DNA from: Plasmodium malariae
Lineage: Eukaryota > Apicomplexa > Aconoidasida > Haemosporida > Plasmodiidae
DNA length: 64,000 nucleotides
Direction: 5' to 3'
Assembly (NCBI RefSeq): GCF_900090045.1
Contig: NC_041785.1
Coordinates: 1,054,001 to 1,118,000, forward strand
Part shown: positions 45,601 through 58,356 of the stretch, in pieces
Position numbering within the stretch: position 1 is the stretch's first letter
Layout of the letters: each line of letters starts with the position of its first letter
Position numbers and translations under genes: made by a program
Notes under the pieces: generated by a model
Told to the model about the DNA's origin: nothing
Databases searched by the model: none
The model's input: only the letters and a program-made list of their open reading frames with translations

Positions 45601-47044
45601 ATTTTAAAATTAAAAAAATTAAAAAAATAAAAGCAAGTGAACACTAATAACACAAAAAAAAAAAAAAATGATACAAAAGCATGTTTAAGGATGATGTAAA
45701 AATTTTTGAAAAAGAGATAAGGCAAATATTTGTATATGGTTAAAATATAATAAAATACAATTAAAAAAGTGAAACGAAAAAGAAATTAAAAAAAAGGGAT
45801 AGGGGGACTAAAATTAAAAGGTCAATATTTAATATAATTTTTTTGTACATTTATTACAAGTTATGTTCTCATGTAAGTCTTTACTGGAAGTTACATTTAT
45901 ATTTGCGTTTACTTTTGCTGTATAATTTTCTTATTATACAAAGATTTCGAAAGAAAACAGACTTAAGAAAACAAAAATAATATAAATTCCCCATTTTATA
46001 TACATAAATACATACATACATACGTATATATACGTTAATATACGTACATACACTTACATTTATGTGTATATATACATATATATACATACATATTCATACA
46101 TATACATATCTAATAATATCCAAATTACCAAATAATTATTCCTAGTTTGTTAAATAAACGAGGTAAAGGGGAACAACGAAAAGTAGATGAGCGCAAAATA
46201 TTTAAATAATCCCATTTCGTACTTCCCTTTTTTTTTTTATCATATATATGTACATACTTATGCATATATATATGTATGTATATTTTTATATATTTATATA
46301 ACATGCCATTAAACTTTTCGAAGTACACATTTTACGATATATCAGAAAGAAAATAAAAAAGAAAAAGTAAAAAATAAAAAAAAAAAAGAAAAAAGAAAAA
46401 AGAAAAAAGAAAAAAGAAAAAAGAAAAAAGAAAAAAGAAAAAAGAAGAGTTATACATATAAGAAATAAACAGTTTGCGTTAAAACAGTTTTTATATGTAG
46501 ACAGTGCGAAATTACAATTCCACACCTTGATTTTTTACAACCATCTTAAAAAGAGATCAAACGCATGTACATACATATACACGTCTAAGTGTATATATAT
46601 ATATATATGTGTGCATACAAACCTACATGTACATTTTATACGATAAAAATGAAGCAATAGGAAATGCTGTAATAGATTATAGAGCCCCCCCAGTTAAAAC
46701 TCATTCATATATTTTGTCATTCCCTTTTTAACGCAACAATACTGGAAGGAGTTGCAGAAAAAATAATAATAATAAAATAAAAAATAATAATAATAAAAGC
46801 ATAGTAAAGCAAAGAATAATAGAAGAATGCCAAATATTTTAGAACAAAATAACGTTTGAAATTGTGGATATAGAAAAGTGTATACATATTTGTACAAATA
46901 TATTTTTTTAATATATTTTGATACTGTTATTTATTTTTTTTTTTTTGTAAACTTTTTTCTTTTATTTGATGTAAAAAATAAAAAGAAAAACAAACGTAAA
47001 AGCAAAACCTAAACCAATAAAAGTAAACAGAAGAATATTCAAAT
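42626..47044. other. Largest intergenic gap (4.4 kb), no gene recognised
   Basis: Divergent flank of AdSS (-) and V-ATPase c'' (+). Contents: GAGA run near 42711-42721, ACATGT repeats near 43051-43088, the (TATG)n array, poly-T runs at 44058-44090 and 44221-44243, an AAAAATC-type tract at 45440-45560, AAAAAAG repeats at 46380-46445 and (AT)n-rich patches. Non-repetitive stretches at 43790-43960 and 44860-45400 were read in all frames without a credible protein or RNA gene. Confidence 0.55.
43437..43691. repeat. Long (TATG)n tetranucleotide microsatellite, about 60 copies
   Basis: Nearly pure for about 230 bp, with one TACG interruption near 43671 and decaying units after 43690. Three plus-strand frames read (MYVC)n; none is a gene. 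Confidence 0.96.
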
Positions 47045-47742
47045 ATGTATAATTCTTGGTTTGAAATTATTCGAACGATCTCCCCATATAACTGGGCAAT
47101 GCTTGGTATAGCCTTGTCCTTATTTCTTTCAATTATTGGCGCAGCATGGTAAGGATTAAAACGTATGTGCGTATATGTATGCATTAGTGTGTGTACGTGT
47201 TTGTATATATATATACTTTTAATTATCATATGTAACCTTATATTTTATGTGCCTCCTTGTACGGCATTGCTATTGTACGAACGTTACCCAACCGAAGTTG
47301 CAGTTGTAGAGTATCTCTTGTTTACTATAAGCAATTGCGATATGGATATATAAGTGTTCATGTAAAAGGAGGCGTAAGTGCTTACATATATATATATATA
47401 TATATATATATGCATTAATGCTTATTCAAACTACTTTTTTTCATATGTAGGGGAATATTCATTTGTGGTACGAGTATTGTGGGTGCGTCGGTTAAGTCCC
47501 CCCGTATAATTTCCAAAAATTTAATATCGATTATTTTTTGTGAAGCATTAGGTAAACCGCGAAATGCTCGCAAAAAAAAAAAAAAAATAATAAAAAATAA
47601 ATTAATAAAAATACTAACACAAACATGAACACAAAAGCTAACATTAGTAATGATAATAACTAAAGACTCAGGCAAACCGGATAGATAAACGAACGAGCAA
47701 AATGAGTTGCTTAGAACATTTATGTTATTACACACACCATTA

Positions 47743-47788
<46 letters not shown>

Positions 47789-48515
47789 ATTTATTTATTT
47801 ATTTATTTTATTCGTTCAGGAATGTACGGGGTAATAACAGCAGTGTTTTTACAAATAAAATTTAGCGGTTTAAATAAGGAAATTCATGCCCCATTGGTGT
47901 TAACAGCTAAAACAGATGCATTGATTATGAATACCATAAGAGGGGGATGGGCGTTATTCGCAAGTGGCCTTACCGCAGGACTGTCCAATCTCGTTTCAGG
48001 GTATTTTTTTCTTTAAAAAAAAAAAAAAGAAAAAAAATTAGCTCATATATATGAATACTACAAGTATTTCTGACGTTATAACAAATATGGATGCTCTATA
48101 TAATGGCATAACGAGCGTTCGAAACGGTTCTATAGAAGGGTTTTTGAGCATATACGCGTACGTATATATATATGTATTCATTTGCTCCCCTTTATTTTTT
48201 CCCATATTCCGCTTTCTTCAGAGTTTCTGTTGGTATTACTGGCAGTTCGTGTGCACTTGGAGACGCACACAATTCAGATCTCTTTGTCCGGATGTTAATG
48301 ATTGAAATATGCGCCAGTGTTATAGGTTTTTTTATTTTCCAAAAATTTTTTACGAGCAAAAATATGACTTGTGCATATATGAACATATGTACATGTACAT
48401 ATACATTTATGTGTGTATACATAATATATATAATACAATTTTTTTTTATTTTTTCTTAGGATTATACGGTTTAATAGTAGCTATTGTGTCCATTGGTGAT
48501 ATTCAGCTAACTTGA
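47045..48515 (+). CDS. V-type H+-ATPase proteolipid subunit c'' (21 kDa)
   Basis: Five exons, 47045-47148, 47451-47551, 47820-48000, 48222-48325 and 48460-48515, total 546 nt and 181 residues; every junction keeps frame. Introns are GTAAGG...ATGTAG, GTAAAC...GTTCAG, GTATTT...TTCAG and GTTTTT...TTCTTAG. The protein has four to five transmembrane helices. It carries the two membrane glutamates expected of c'': Glu66 in FCEALGMYG and Glu157 in [13 protein letters not shown]. Motifs [14 protein letters not shown] and [20 protein letters not shown] are family hallmarks. Subunit c'' is part of the Vo rotor ring that moves protons across vacuolar and other acidic membranes. Length equals the family norm. 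The fourth donor (GTTTTT) is weak, but the frame and protein match demand it. Confidence 0.95.
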
Positions 48516-49279
48516 GGATTTTTTGAGAAAATATTTTGATGATTTCTACTTTCACTTTTTTTTTTAAATTGTTTTTGTCATATGCATCCATAATGAAATA
48601 CATAAACAATAGTAATAATAGTAATAATAATAGTAATAGTAATAGTAATAGTAATAATAATAGTAATAATAATAGTAATAATAATAATAATAATAGTAAA
48701 AGTAATAGTAATAATAATAATAATAATAGTAGTAATAATGATAATAAAATAGATGCGTTATTCTATTTTTTTTCTTTTTTACCCTTTCTTATTGCTTATT
48801 TTTTAAAACTACTTTAATAAGATTTTATTACGTTTTTGCATACATACATACATATTTGTAAAAGATCAAGAATATTGCCTAAATAGGTGGTTTTACATGT
48901 ACATACTTTTATATAAATACACATATATATATGTATACATTTCAGCTGTTATATTTTTAATTTTATTTAACCTTTTTTTTCCCCTCGTAAATTAATATAT
49001 ATATAAATATGTACCCATGTACATGTGCATATTCCTTTTTTATCATACTATAACTATCTCGCACTTTGCATTTTAAAATATTTTAAAATGATTTTTAAAA
49101 GAAAATACTTATGTACATACAATTTAGCCAATTTGTATTTTTGCTTGAAAAAAAAGAAAAGCAAAATGTATTTATTCTCTATAGAAATACAGGGAAACTC
49201 TGGGGGCTTTGGCTTTTTCGTATTTTATCATTTCCGAATATGCTAATCATTCAACGTATAAAATATACATACATGTATA

Positions 49280-49318
<39 letters not shown>

Positions 49319-50809
49319 TGAGCATATCAGTACATGCACATATCGCCCAAATAATATGGCAGGGGCATAGCATACCATTAGCCAAGAATTATAATTTATT
49401 ATTAAGTAAACAGAGGGAAAGCCCCTGTTAACATGCCCCTTAAACTTTTTATTTTTATTTAAAAATAAAGAAAAAGAAGTTAAAGATCATTAAGTAGAGT
49501 TCTGTTAAGGTATATCATACTTAATGCTTCTAATGCGCAATCTGCATGAATTGGATAATATTCTAAAAGGAAGATAATGAACGGGGAAATTTTGTATATA
49601 CCTAACTATTTGCAACATGTATTATACGTATAATATATATATATGTATATATAAATATGTATGTATATATATGCACATATACCTTTGCACATGCAGATAT
49701 ACAAATGCATAACGCCAACAGATAGGTATATATACCATTTCAGCATTATTGCCTTTCTTTTAAGTGAGCAATAATTTAGCGGTGTAAATAAAATTATTTT
49801 CCTTTTCTTTTGTTCAATTAAAAGGGAAAAAAAAAATAGCAGTTGAACTGCAGTCGTTCTGTACGCATGTATTTGTATATGCATGTATTCGTATATGCAT
49901 GTATTCGTATATGCATGTATTTATGTATTTATATATGATATGTTTACGTATATTTGTATGTTTATTTTTGCTTAAGCATACGTGCGAATTTATACCTATA
50001 TTCAATGAATGTATGCGTCAGGTAAAATACATATGTAAGCAATGCTCGATATTGCCACTATTGATAACTGAGGAATTGCGAGTTTTATATTATTCAACCA
50101 GGATGTACATAAATTTGAAAGTTGTTTGTATATCTACTGAATTGAATACATTATAAAAATTATTATTTTTATTTTAATTCGCACTTGGGGATGTTGTTAA
50201 GTATATTTACGTGCGTTTTACTCTCTCCCCGTTTAGCTAGAAAATAAAAAAAAATAATAAATAAAATAAACGATAAAAGATAAAATATAAAAATAAAAAT
50301 AAAAAATAGTTAACGAATAACGAATAACGAATAACGAATTACGAATAACGAATAACGAATAAATATTAAGCTTAAAATAAAGGTAGAGATAAAAAAAAAA
50401 AAAGGGCTTCAATTTAAGCCTGCATTTTCATCGTTTTGCATTGAGATAAAAATTAATTTGCCGAGTTAGAGGACAGAGTTGCATTTTTATGTATGTACAT
50501 ATATTTCCTACGATTATTACTACAAGAAGGTAGAGAACACTTGGGCTATTAAAAAATTAGTGGGTAAATATTACTTCCATTTAGCGTGAAAGGCAAGTAA
50601 ATTTGTTTGAATAAGTTAAACACATCATTCACTGTGCATATCGCTAATATATTATGCATATGTGCATGAACGATATGTACGTATAAACGTATGAATTTGC
50701 ACATATACGTTTACAGTACATACACGATATTATATACATATACGCATAAATTCCATCTGACGTACAACTACGCGCGAGATTAAAGAAAAGTACAAGAAGA
50801 AAACTATAC
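48516..50809. other. Intergenic region with repeats and possible small exons
   Basis: It holds an (AATAGT/AATAAT)n array at 48609-48745, (AT)n at 49279-49312, CATGTATTCGTATATG repeats at 49865-49920 and AATAACG heptamers at 50310-50360. Candidate exon pieces at 49480-49566 (-) and 49977-50021 plus 50237-50257 (+) are discussed as findings. No complete gene is called. Confidence 0.5.
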
Positions 50810-53800
50810 ATGGGAAAGAAAAAAAAGGTCGGAAAGGAAAGGATTGATAAGTACTATAAGCTGGCTAAGTCAGCTGGATATAGAGCTCGGTCCGCATTTA
50901 AATTAATTCAGATAGCCCAAAAATTTAACATATTTAAAGATGCAAATATACTAATAGATTTATGTGCAGCCCCAGGAGGGTGGTTACAAGTAGCTTATAA
51001 AAATATGAAGAGAAATAGTACAATTATAGGAGTTGATTTAGTACCAATTAGAAAAATTGATAATAATGTAATAACATTGAAAAGTGATATAACGACAACT
51101 GATTGTATAAAAAAAATTAGAAAAATTATAAAAAATGAGAAAGCCGATGTTATATTAAATGATGGAGCTCCAAATGTAGGGACAACATATTCATATGATA
51201 GTTTTAATCAAAATGTATTAGTTCTTAATAGTATTAAAATAGCTTATATTTTTTTAAAAAGAGGTGGAATATTCATTACAAAAATTTTTAGAAATGAAGA
51301 ATATATTTCATTAATTTTAGTTTTAGAAAAATTATTTAGTGTAGTGAAACATATAAAGCCTAGAAGTAGTAGAGATATGTCGTCCGAAATTTATATTATT
51401 GCTCTTAACTTTTTAAATTATAAAGTAGACAAGAAATTGTTTGATTATACTTATATATTTAGTAACGATTTTGTAAAAGACTCAAACAAATTGAAAAATT
51501 CCCAAGTCAACGATGGAAGTTGTACCAGTGAGAATGAAGATGGAGGAGCGAAAAAAAGTAAAGACAATGGAAAAGGAAGTAAAGAAGATGGAAAATTAAG
51601 CAATGATGACCATAAGAAAAAGAAAAAGAAAGGTCTGGCAACCATCCTAAAAGAAAAGGCTAAAAAGAACAGACAAGGATACGATATTGGAGATGATTAC
51701 CGAGTTACGGATGTTTGCCATTTTATTAATAGTGAAAATTATGTAGATCTAATATTAAAGAACAACAAATTTACATTTGATAAGTATTATAACGATTCTT
51801 CCGATGCGCTTGTTAGAAGTACATATAACGCCATATATAAAAATCCTAGCACAACGGAGGAAATATTTCGCCTCTGTAGTGACTTAAAAGTACTGGGCAA
51901 ATCGGACTTGTTTCATCTAATTAAGTGGAGGTACAAAATTAAAAAGGGAGTTGCTACAAGCGAGAAGGGGAAAGAAGAAAAAGAAGAAAAAGAAGCAGAT
52001 GTAGAAGCAGCAGATGTAGCAGATGCAGATGTAGCAGATGCAGATGTAGCAGAAGAAGGGGGCAGGCACGATGTTGAGAAAAAAAAGGACGTCAAAAAGG
52101 GAAGCAGTGAAGACGATTCCAAAGTAGAAGAACTGAGTAACTCATCAGATGAAGGTACGGACAAAGACAGTATTAACGATTTTTCGAAATATATTGAAAA
52201 AAAAAAAAAAAGGGAGCAAAGGAAAAAAGAGAAAAAGCTTAAAAAAGAGCTAGAAAAAAAAAAAGGAAATAAAAAACATAAAATTTCCTGTGAAGATAAT
52301 GAAATACATTTCAGTAAAGATATGCTGAACTTACTAAATAAACAGAAATTTAAAGATCATCTGAATATATTAAATAGTAGTAAATATAATGACCATTTAG
52401 AAATAGATCAAGATAATAACTCGTTTGGCGAAAAAGAGGATAACACTAATTTAGACCATATAAACAGTACCGAGTTAGATCGTTTAGAATATCTAGTTAA
52501 TTTAGAATATGAAAAGGAAAAAATGAAAATAAACAAACGGATTCAGGAAAAAAGTGTCGACAAAATGACCAGAAGAAAAAGAGCTATGCAATATAAAGAA
52601 GAAGAATTAATGAAAATTGAAAAGTTAATGGAATTAAAAAATGAAGAATTAATGATGAAAAAAAAATTGCACGAATATCTAAGTGACAATGAATCTACAG
52701 GAAGTGGTATCGATCAAGAAATTGGAACTACCCTAAATGATAACAATGAGTTAGAGATTAATCATGACAAGGAAAATATTTCCCGAAATGCCATTAGCAG
52801 TAAATATGATGAAGTGATGAAGCAAAATGAACACATTAGGAATGTCGTCGACAAAATATTGACTCTAAGAAAAGATGTTAAAAAGGAGGAAGCGAAAGAT
52901 AGTACTACTAACCGATTTTTTGATCAAAAAATTTTCTCCAACATATTCAGTCAGTTAGGCACAGAAATGGGTGACAGTGAGGAATATGATGATCAGGGGG
53001 AAGAGCAGGAGAAGGTGGATGAGGAGGTCGAGGAGGAGGTCGAGGAGGAGGTCGAGGAGGAGGACGATGATTACAGCCGTAATCCCATTTCTGCTGAAAA
53101 TGTTTCTTTCATGAGAGAGGACAAACTGAACAGTAAATCCACCAACAGGGACGTGGCACGTGACTGTAGTGAAGATCATACAGATGAAGATATAAAAGAA
53201 ATTGATGAACGTAAATTACCGAAAATTCCATTACCAGAGAAGCTAGCTAAAAAAGAGAGAAATAAAAAATTAAGAGAACAATATGGAAATAATGAAATAA
53301 AAATGAAAAAAGCAACATTTTCCATAGTAAAAGCAGATGAAAATACACAAAATTTAAATAACTACTTTTCAAATATAATTAAAGATGAAGATGAATTAGC
53401 TTTTGTAAAGTACATAGGAGAAAAATTAATTCATAAAAAAAGTAGAATGGATCTAATAGATGACTCATTTAATAGATATTCTTATTTAGAAGAAGAAGAC
53501 ACGTTACCTGAATGGTTTTTGGAGGAGGAAAAAAAATATAGAAAACCAGTCATTCCAATCGATAAAAACATACTAGATCAGTATAAGAGTAAAATTAATA
53601 AAATAACAAGAATGCCTATCAAAAAAGTTATTGAAGCAAAAATAAGAAATAAAAAAAGAGAAATAGCAAAAATGCAAAAGTTAGAGGCAAAAATTGGAAA
53701 AATCGAAAATAATGAGGATGACCCATTCCTTAAGCAAAAAGCTATAACAAATATTCTAAAGAATAATAAATTAGGTACGTACACGCATTCAAGAGAGGGA

Positions 53801-54322
53801 GACCTGGAACGTTCGTTATTCCGTTTTAACGTATCCTTTGTCCCGCATATATATATTTATTCGTCCATCGTTCTGCAGAGTGTTCCGTGTGTTTTATGTT
53901 ACATGCGCATTATGCATAAACATATATATATATATATATATGCATACCGCTTTTCCTTTTATTTTGCACTATATTGGGAGTACATATTCCTTCATTGCGC
54001 AACGAATGCAGTGGTATATTTTTCAAACTCTGGGTGATTACAATGAATATACATATATGTACATGTTCTTTTTCATTCTTTTTTTTTTTTTTTTTTTTTT
54101 GTAGAAAAAAAACGAGAAAAGTCTTACGTTGTTTGTACAAGTAGAGGATCTCAGATGACCAGGAAGAAAAATAAAAAAGGAGGTAAAACCATGGTTAAGT
54201 ATGTTGACAAGAGGTTAAAAAAGGATAAGAAAGCTAAGAAACGAATACAAAAAAGAAGAAACAAAATATCAAGACCTAAATATAACAAATCCAAGCCATT
54301 TAAATTTAAGAAGAAATTTTAA
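50810..54322 (+). CDS. SPB1: SPB1-type FtsJ rRNA 2'-O-methyltransferase
   Basis: Exons 50810-53774 and 54105-54322 give 1060 residues. The donor G/GTACGT and acceptor (T)nGTAG rejoin a Glu codon; unspliced, the frame runs on through intron AT repeats. The FtsJ domain fills residues 1-205: SAM-binding LIDLCAAPGGWLQ (48-60) and the catalytic tetrad Lys31, Asp118 (LNDGAP), Lys158 (ITKIF) and Glu193 (SSEIYI). A long charged middle contains Ala-Asp-Val and Glu-Val/Glu repeats. The conserved Spb1 C-terminal part (about 870-1060) includes KKVIEAKIRNKKREIAKMQ and, in exon 2, the basic end SRGSQ ... MVKYVDKRLKKD. Yeast Spb1 methylates the A-loop of 25S rRNA during 60S assembly in the nucleolus; the same role is inferred. 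Confidence 0.95.
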
Positions 54323-55628
54323 GAAGCATATATACATGCATATATATATATACATATATATATATATTATATAATAATGCTTTTATTTTATTCCGCATCA
54401 TCAAATTAAGAAATTTCGTTCAACTGCTCCTTTTGCAATCATTTTACAGTTTCAATTTATTTTAACCCCTCGAGTAACAGATTAAAATATAGTAATAATA
54501 AGATTAAAAAAAAAAAAAAAAAAGAATATTCCCTTTTTTTATTTACCTTACGTGGTCATTTCTTTTTAGAAATGTATGACACTCATATTTTTAATCTTTT
54601 TTTTTTTTTCGCTTTTGGTTATATTTAAAAAAAAAAAAAAAAAAACTTAGTTGAAGTAGCAAAAATTATGAACAGTTCATATTTGAAACTGAAAAAAAAA
54701 AAAATAATAAATAATATAAAATAAAAAAAGGAAAAGTGAAGGAAAAATAAGAAAAATGAACAAAATGAAGAAGTTGAAGAGAATGAACAAAATGAACAAA
54801 ATGAACAAAATAAACAAAATAAAAAGAAAAGAAAAGAAAAAGGAAGAAAAATAAACTATCATTTTTAATCAGTTCATTCCAATTTAAACGTTTGAACATT
54901 TTTCGAAAATTTTTCCCCGTTAATGTAGTTGTAATAAAAACTGTGGAATGAACATATTTCATGTTTTTGAATTTATAAACATCGAATAAGGAAAAAATAG
55001 GCCATAAAGGGGGAGGAAAGAACTATACCCACATATATGTACATCCTTCTGCAAAGATAAAGTATATTATTCATTCTGGAAAAAAAATAGAAATGTAAAA
55101 TATAAATACGTAATGTATATGCGTAATATATGTGTGCAAAATATTTATGTAAAATATGTGCGCAAAATATTTATGTAAAACATATACAAAGATATCCATA
55201 TACTTTTGTGCACAGTGTTACATATGCTCAAATTTTACATATATGCAAAGCACGTTTAACTGCACACAAAAAAAGAACAACAAACACGTGTATATTTAAT
55301 GCGCCCCCATATTTTGTAGTGACGGTTGTTAAGTATTTCCTATTTTATATATATGTAAATGATAAAAATAGAATTTATGTACAATATTGAGTATTTTGTA
55401 AAACGTAGGCAATGGAACAAAAAATAAAATGTCTATACATGCATTATATACATGTTTAAAAAGACGCCCGAACAATTCCGTGGCGCTACATGTATAAGTA
55501 TATATATGCATTTATGTACATATATATATTTGTACATATATATATTTGTACATATATATATTTGTACATATATATATTTGTATATATATATATTTGTATA
55601 TATATATATTTGTATATATATATATTTA

Positions 55629-55668
<40 letters not shown>

Positions 55669-56013
55669 GGAATGTTAAAAAGTTTTGCGGATACAGTTTG
55701 CGAAAAAAGTGCGTATGCAGTTTTTACGCTTTTCCACAATATAATTGCTTATTTTTTTGGTAAAAATAAAAATAGTACAATAAAGGGTAAAAATAAAGCG
55801 CAAAGAACATAGAACATAGAACATAGAACATAGAACATAGAACATAGAACATAGAACATAGAACATAGAACATAGAACATAGAACATAGAACATAGAACA
55901 TAGAACATAGAACATAGAACATAGAACATAGAACATAGAACATAGAACAAATAATATATATAACATAGGACGTGTAACCTTTCATGCCTAATTAAAACGT
56001 TTTGTAGTTAAAA
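54323..56013. other. Intergenic region with AT-rich arrays and one exon-like piece
   Basis: It contains poly-A at 54508-54524 and 54628-54645, AAAATGAAC repeats near 54755-54830, TTTGTACATATATATA repeats at 55515-55630 and the 7-bp array. A 29-codon coding-like piece at 55672-55759 ends at a G/GTAAAA donor (see findings). Nothing else is recognised. Confidence 0.5.
55805..55950. repeat. 7-bp array, unit AGAACAT, about 20 copies
   Basis: Perfect heptamers end about 65 bp before the SAC-domain start codon. All three minus-strand frames read as (FYVLCSM)n; these are artefacts of a 7-bp period. Confidence 0.96.
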
Positions 56014-58356
56014 ATGGTCGACTGTTCTGGCCTCCCTTCAAAGAAGTTCTATTTCGAATCCCATGATAAGTACTTATGTGTAGTGAACATTGAAAATAAG
56101 GAAAAAAATATTTTAAGAATTTATAATTCGGAAGACTTAAAGATAGAAAAAGAGAAGGAATATATTAATGATAAATCAGTAATAGAAAATGAAAATAAAA
56201 GTCGGTTTTGGTTTTTTGGCTGTTTAGGAATAATTAAAGCAGAGAATACCAATTTTTTAGTAGTAGTTTCGGACGCAGAAATTATATGTTACTTATTTAA
56301 TCGCACAATATATCAAATAAAAAAAATATCCTTTATTCAATTAAATTATGAAGAAGAATTTACTAACAGTGTTAAAGAAAAATGTTTATATGAAATATAC
56401 TCCTTGGGCAGGAATGGGAAATTGACCAAATTAAACAATAACTCGAAAAGAGAGAGTAAAAAATTTTTTTGTAACAGAAAATTAAAGACGCAGAATTATG
56501 TGAATACATTATTTGATTCGAGTAATTTATTTTTGGAAAACTGCATGTTCAAATGTAATAAATTTTATTATAACGAAATGTATATTCATAAAATTAAAAA
56601 CAGTACCTTAAAAAATGATACGTTAAAAACGATAATATATTTTATGCATGCTTTTAATAAAGGACCCTTTTATTTTTCTTATTATTATAATTTGACAGTA
56701 TCTCTTCAAAGATACTACATAAATGAGTCAGAAAAAAGGAATGAAAATAGTATGACAAAATGTGAAGAAAACAATTCTGCACATGTTCAGGCTGCTGACC
56801 ACATTTTATGTACTAATAGTACAAAAGGAGCATTCCCCATTTTTGATAAATTACAATTTAGAGAGATTAATGAAGAGTATACATGGAACTGGAAACTACT
56901 AAACAGTTTTGTCAAATTAGATGCCCCTGAATTTGTTGTATTTTTGACCCATGGATATATAAATTCAAATGTGATCCATACAGAAAATAGTAAAATAATA
57001 TTATATTTAATTTCAAGAAAAAACAAAAACAGGAGTGGTGTAAGATTTTGGTGTAGAGGAGGAAATGACAAAGGAGATGTAGCTAATTTTGTTGAAACAG
57101 AGCAAATTGTAATTTGTAAAAATAAAGAAAGAACAAATGTGTTTAGTTATATATTAGTTAGAGGTTCTATACCTGTCTTATGGAAACAACAGCCAACTTT
57201 AAGTTTTAGACCAAAAATACATATTAATCCGGATATGAATGAAAATACACAAATAGTTAGGTTACATATGGAAAAATTGAAAAATACCTATGGGAAAATT
57301 TCTATTACTAATTTAATTAATAAAAAATTTGGTGAAAAATATTTAGGACAATGTTTTGAAAATTGCTTAAACAGATGTAATGTACAGCATAATTATACAT
57401 GGTTTGATTTTCATAGTGAATTTAAAAAATTGAAATTTGAATGTTTACAAAGAACATTAAAAACAGTATATAACGATTTACAGGATTTTTCCTATTTTTC
57501 TTTTTCTATACCAAATGGTATTAATTACAATTTAGAGCATGGAGAAGCATATCCCTCATGGTCAAGTATAAAAATTGATACATTTCAGAATGGAATATTT
57601 CGAGTAAATTGTATAGACTGTTTAGATAGGACAAACGTTTTTCAAAGTTTTTTAGCTAAATATGTTTTATATTTACAGCTAAAAAGTATAGACATAAAAT
57701 TATATGAACAAAATACTTTCCCATTTTATTTCTTTAAAAATGTATATGACGAATTAACTTATCGTAAAATTTGGATATACAATGCTAACGCTATAAGTAT
57801 TATATATAGTGGAGCAGGTGCATTGAAAAATGACATAACACAAAATGGGAAAAGAACAATTAGTGGCTTGTTTGAAGATTTATGTCATGTTTTATTACGA
57901 TATATAAATAATAATTTTCTAGATGGATATAATAATGATTGTATTAATTTAGCTACTAATGAAAATATAAAATATCCTATTAATTTTCTTACTTTTCATA
58001 GAGGTAAATATAATCAAATAATGCAAGTATTCATCGAATTTGTTATAATTTTTTCTACAGCTATATGTACTAGCCCTGTACAAAAATTATTAAAGTGGGT
58101 TTATTTCTTTTCCCATAATATAACCCAAACCATGATTTCACAAAGTGTTAATTATATTTTTTTTTTTATAAGGAGAAATTTTCATTTTTTTTTATTTCCA
58201 TATAATCAAGCCAAGTATTTCCATTTTATATCCATTTTAGCAAAAACGTCTGGTATTATGTCCACGTCCTTTTTAGTTTTTTTGTTTTTTTGTTTTTATG
58301 TTTTCACTCAAAAAAGAAGAGTCATTTCGGCGCCAATGTTGCGAACAACCCTATGA
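56014..58356 (+). CDS. SAC-domain phosphoinositide phosphatase with C-terminal membrane segments
   Basis: 780 residues, single exon. The SAC domain spans about 55-640. The catalytic CX5R(T/S) motif is intact as NCIDCLDRTN, with Cys533 and Arg539; supporting family features are RSRFWFFGCLGII-type N-terminal strands, ISRKNKNRSGVRFWCRGG and SIPVLWKQ. The C-terminus has two or three hydrophobic segments (about 672-695, 705-735 and 750-770), as in ER/Golgi Sac1, which hydrolyses PI4P. From recall, the P. falciparum relative at this locus carries an 'inositol-polyphosphate 5-phosphatase' label, but the sequence here is of the SAC type. Low-complexity inserts (about 150-200 and 245-265) lengthen it beyond yeast Sac1 (623). 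Confidence 0.94.
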   Translation: MVDCSGLPSKKFYFESHDKYLCVVNIENKEKNILRIYNSEDLKIEKEKEYINDKSVIENENKSRFWFFGCLGIIKAENTNFLVVVSDAEIICYLFNRTIYQIKKISFIQLNYEEEFTNSVKEKCLYEIYSLGRNGKLTKLNNNSKRESKKFFCNRKLKTQNYVNTLFDSSNLFLENCMFKCNKFYYNEMYIHKIKNSTLKNDTLKTIIYFMHAFNKGPFYFSYYYNLTVSLQRYYINESEKRNENSMTKCEENNSAHVQAADHILCTNSTKGAFPIFDKLQFREINEEYTWNWKLLNSFVKLDAPEFVVFLTHGYINSNVIHTENSKIILYLISRKNKNRSGVRFWCRGGNDKGDVANFVETEQIVICKNKERTNVFSYILVRGSIPVLWKQQPTLSFRPKIHINPDMNENTQIVRLHMEKLKNTYGKISITNLINKKFGEKYLGQCFENCLNRCNVQHNYTWFDFHSEFKKLKFECLQRTLKTVYNDLQDFSYFSFSIPNGINYNLEHGEAYPSWSSIKIDTFQNGIFRVNCIDCLDRTNVFQSFLAKYVLYLQLKSIDIKLYEQNTFPFYFFKNVYDELTYRKIWIYNANAISIIYSGAGALKNDITQNGKRTISGLFEDLCHVLLRYINNNFLDGYNNDCINLATNENIKYPINFLTFHRGKYNQIMQVFIEFVIIFSTAICTSPVQKLLKWVYFFSHNITQTMISQSVNYIFFFIRRNFHFFLFPYNQAKYFHFISILAKTSGIMSTSFLVFLFFCFYVFTQKRRVISAPMLRTTL

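Noticed and set aside
52955..53179. Antisense frame within SPB1
   Set aside because: Shadow of the Glu/Val-rich linker.
55675..55985. (FYVLCSM)n frames
   Set aside because: Artefact of the 7-bp AGAACAT array.
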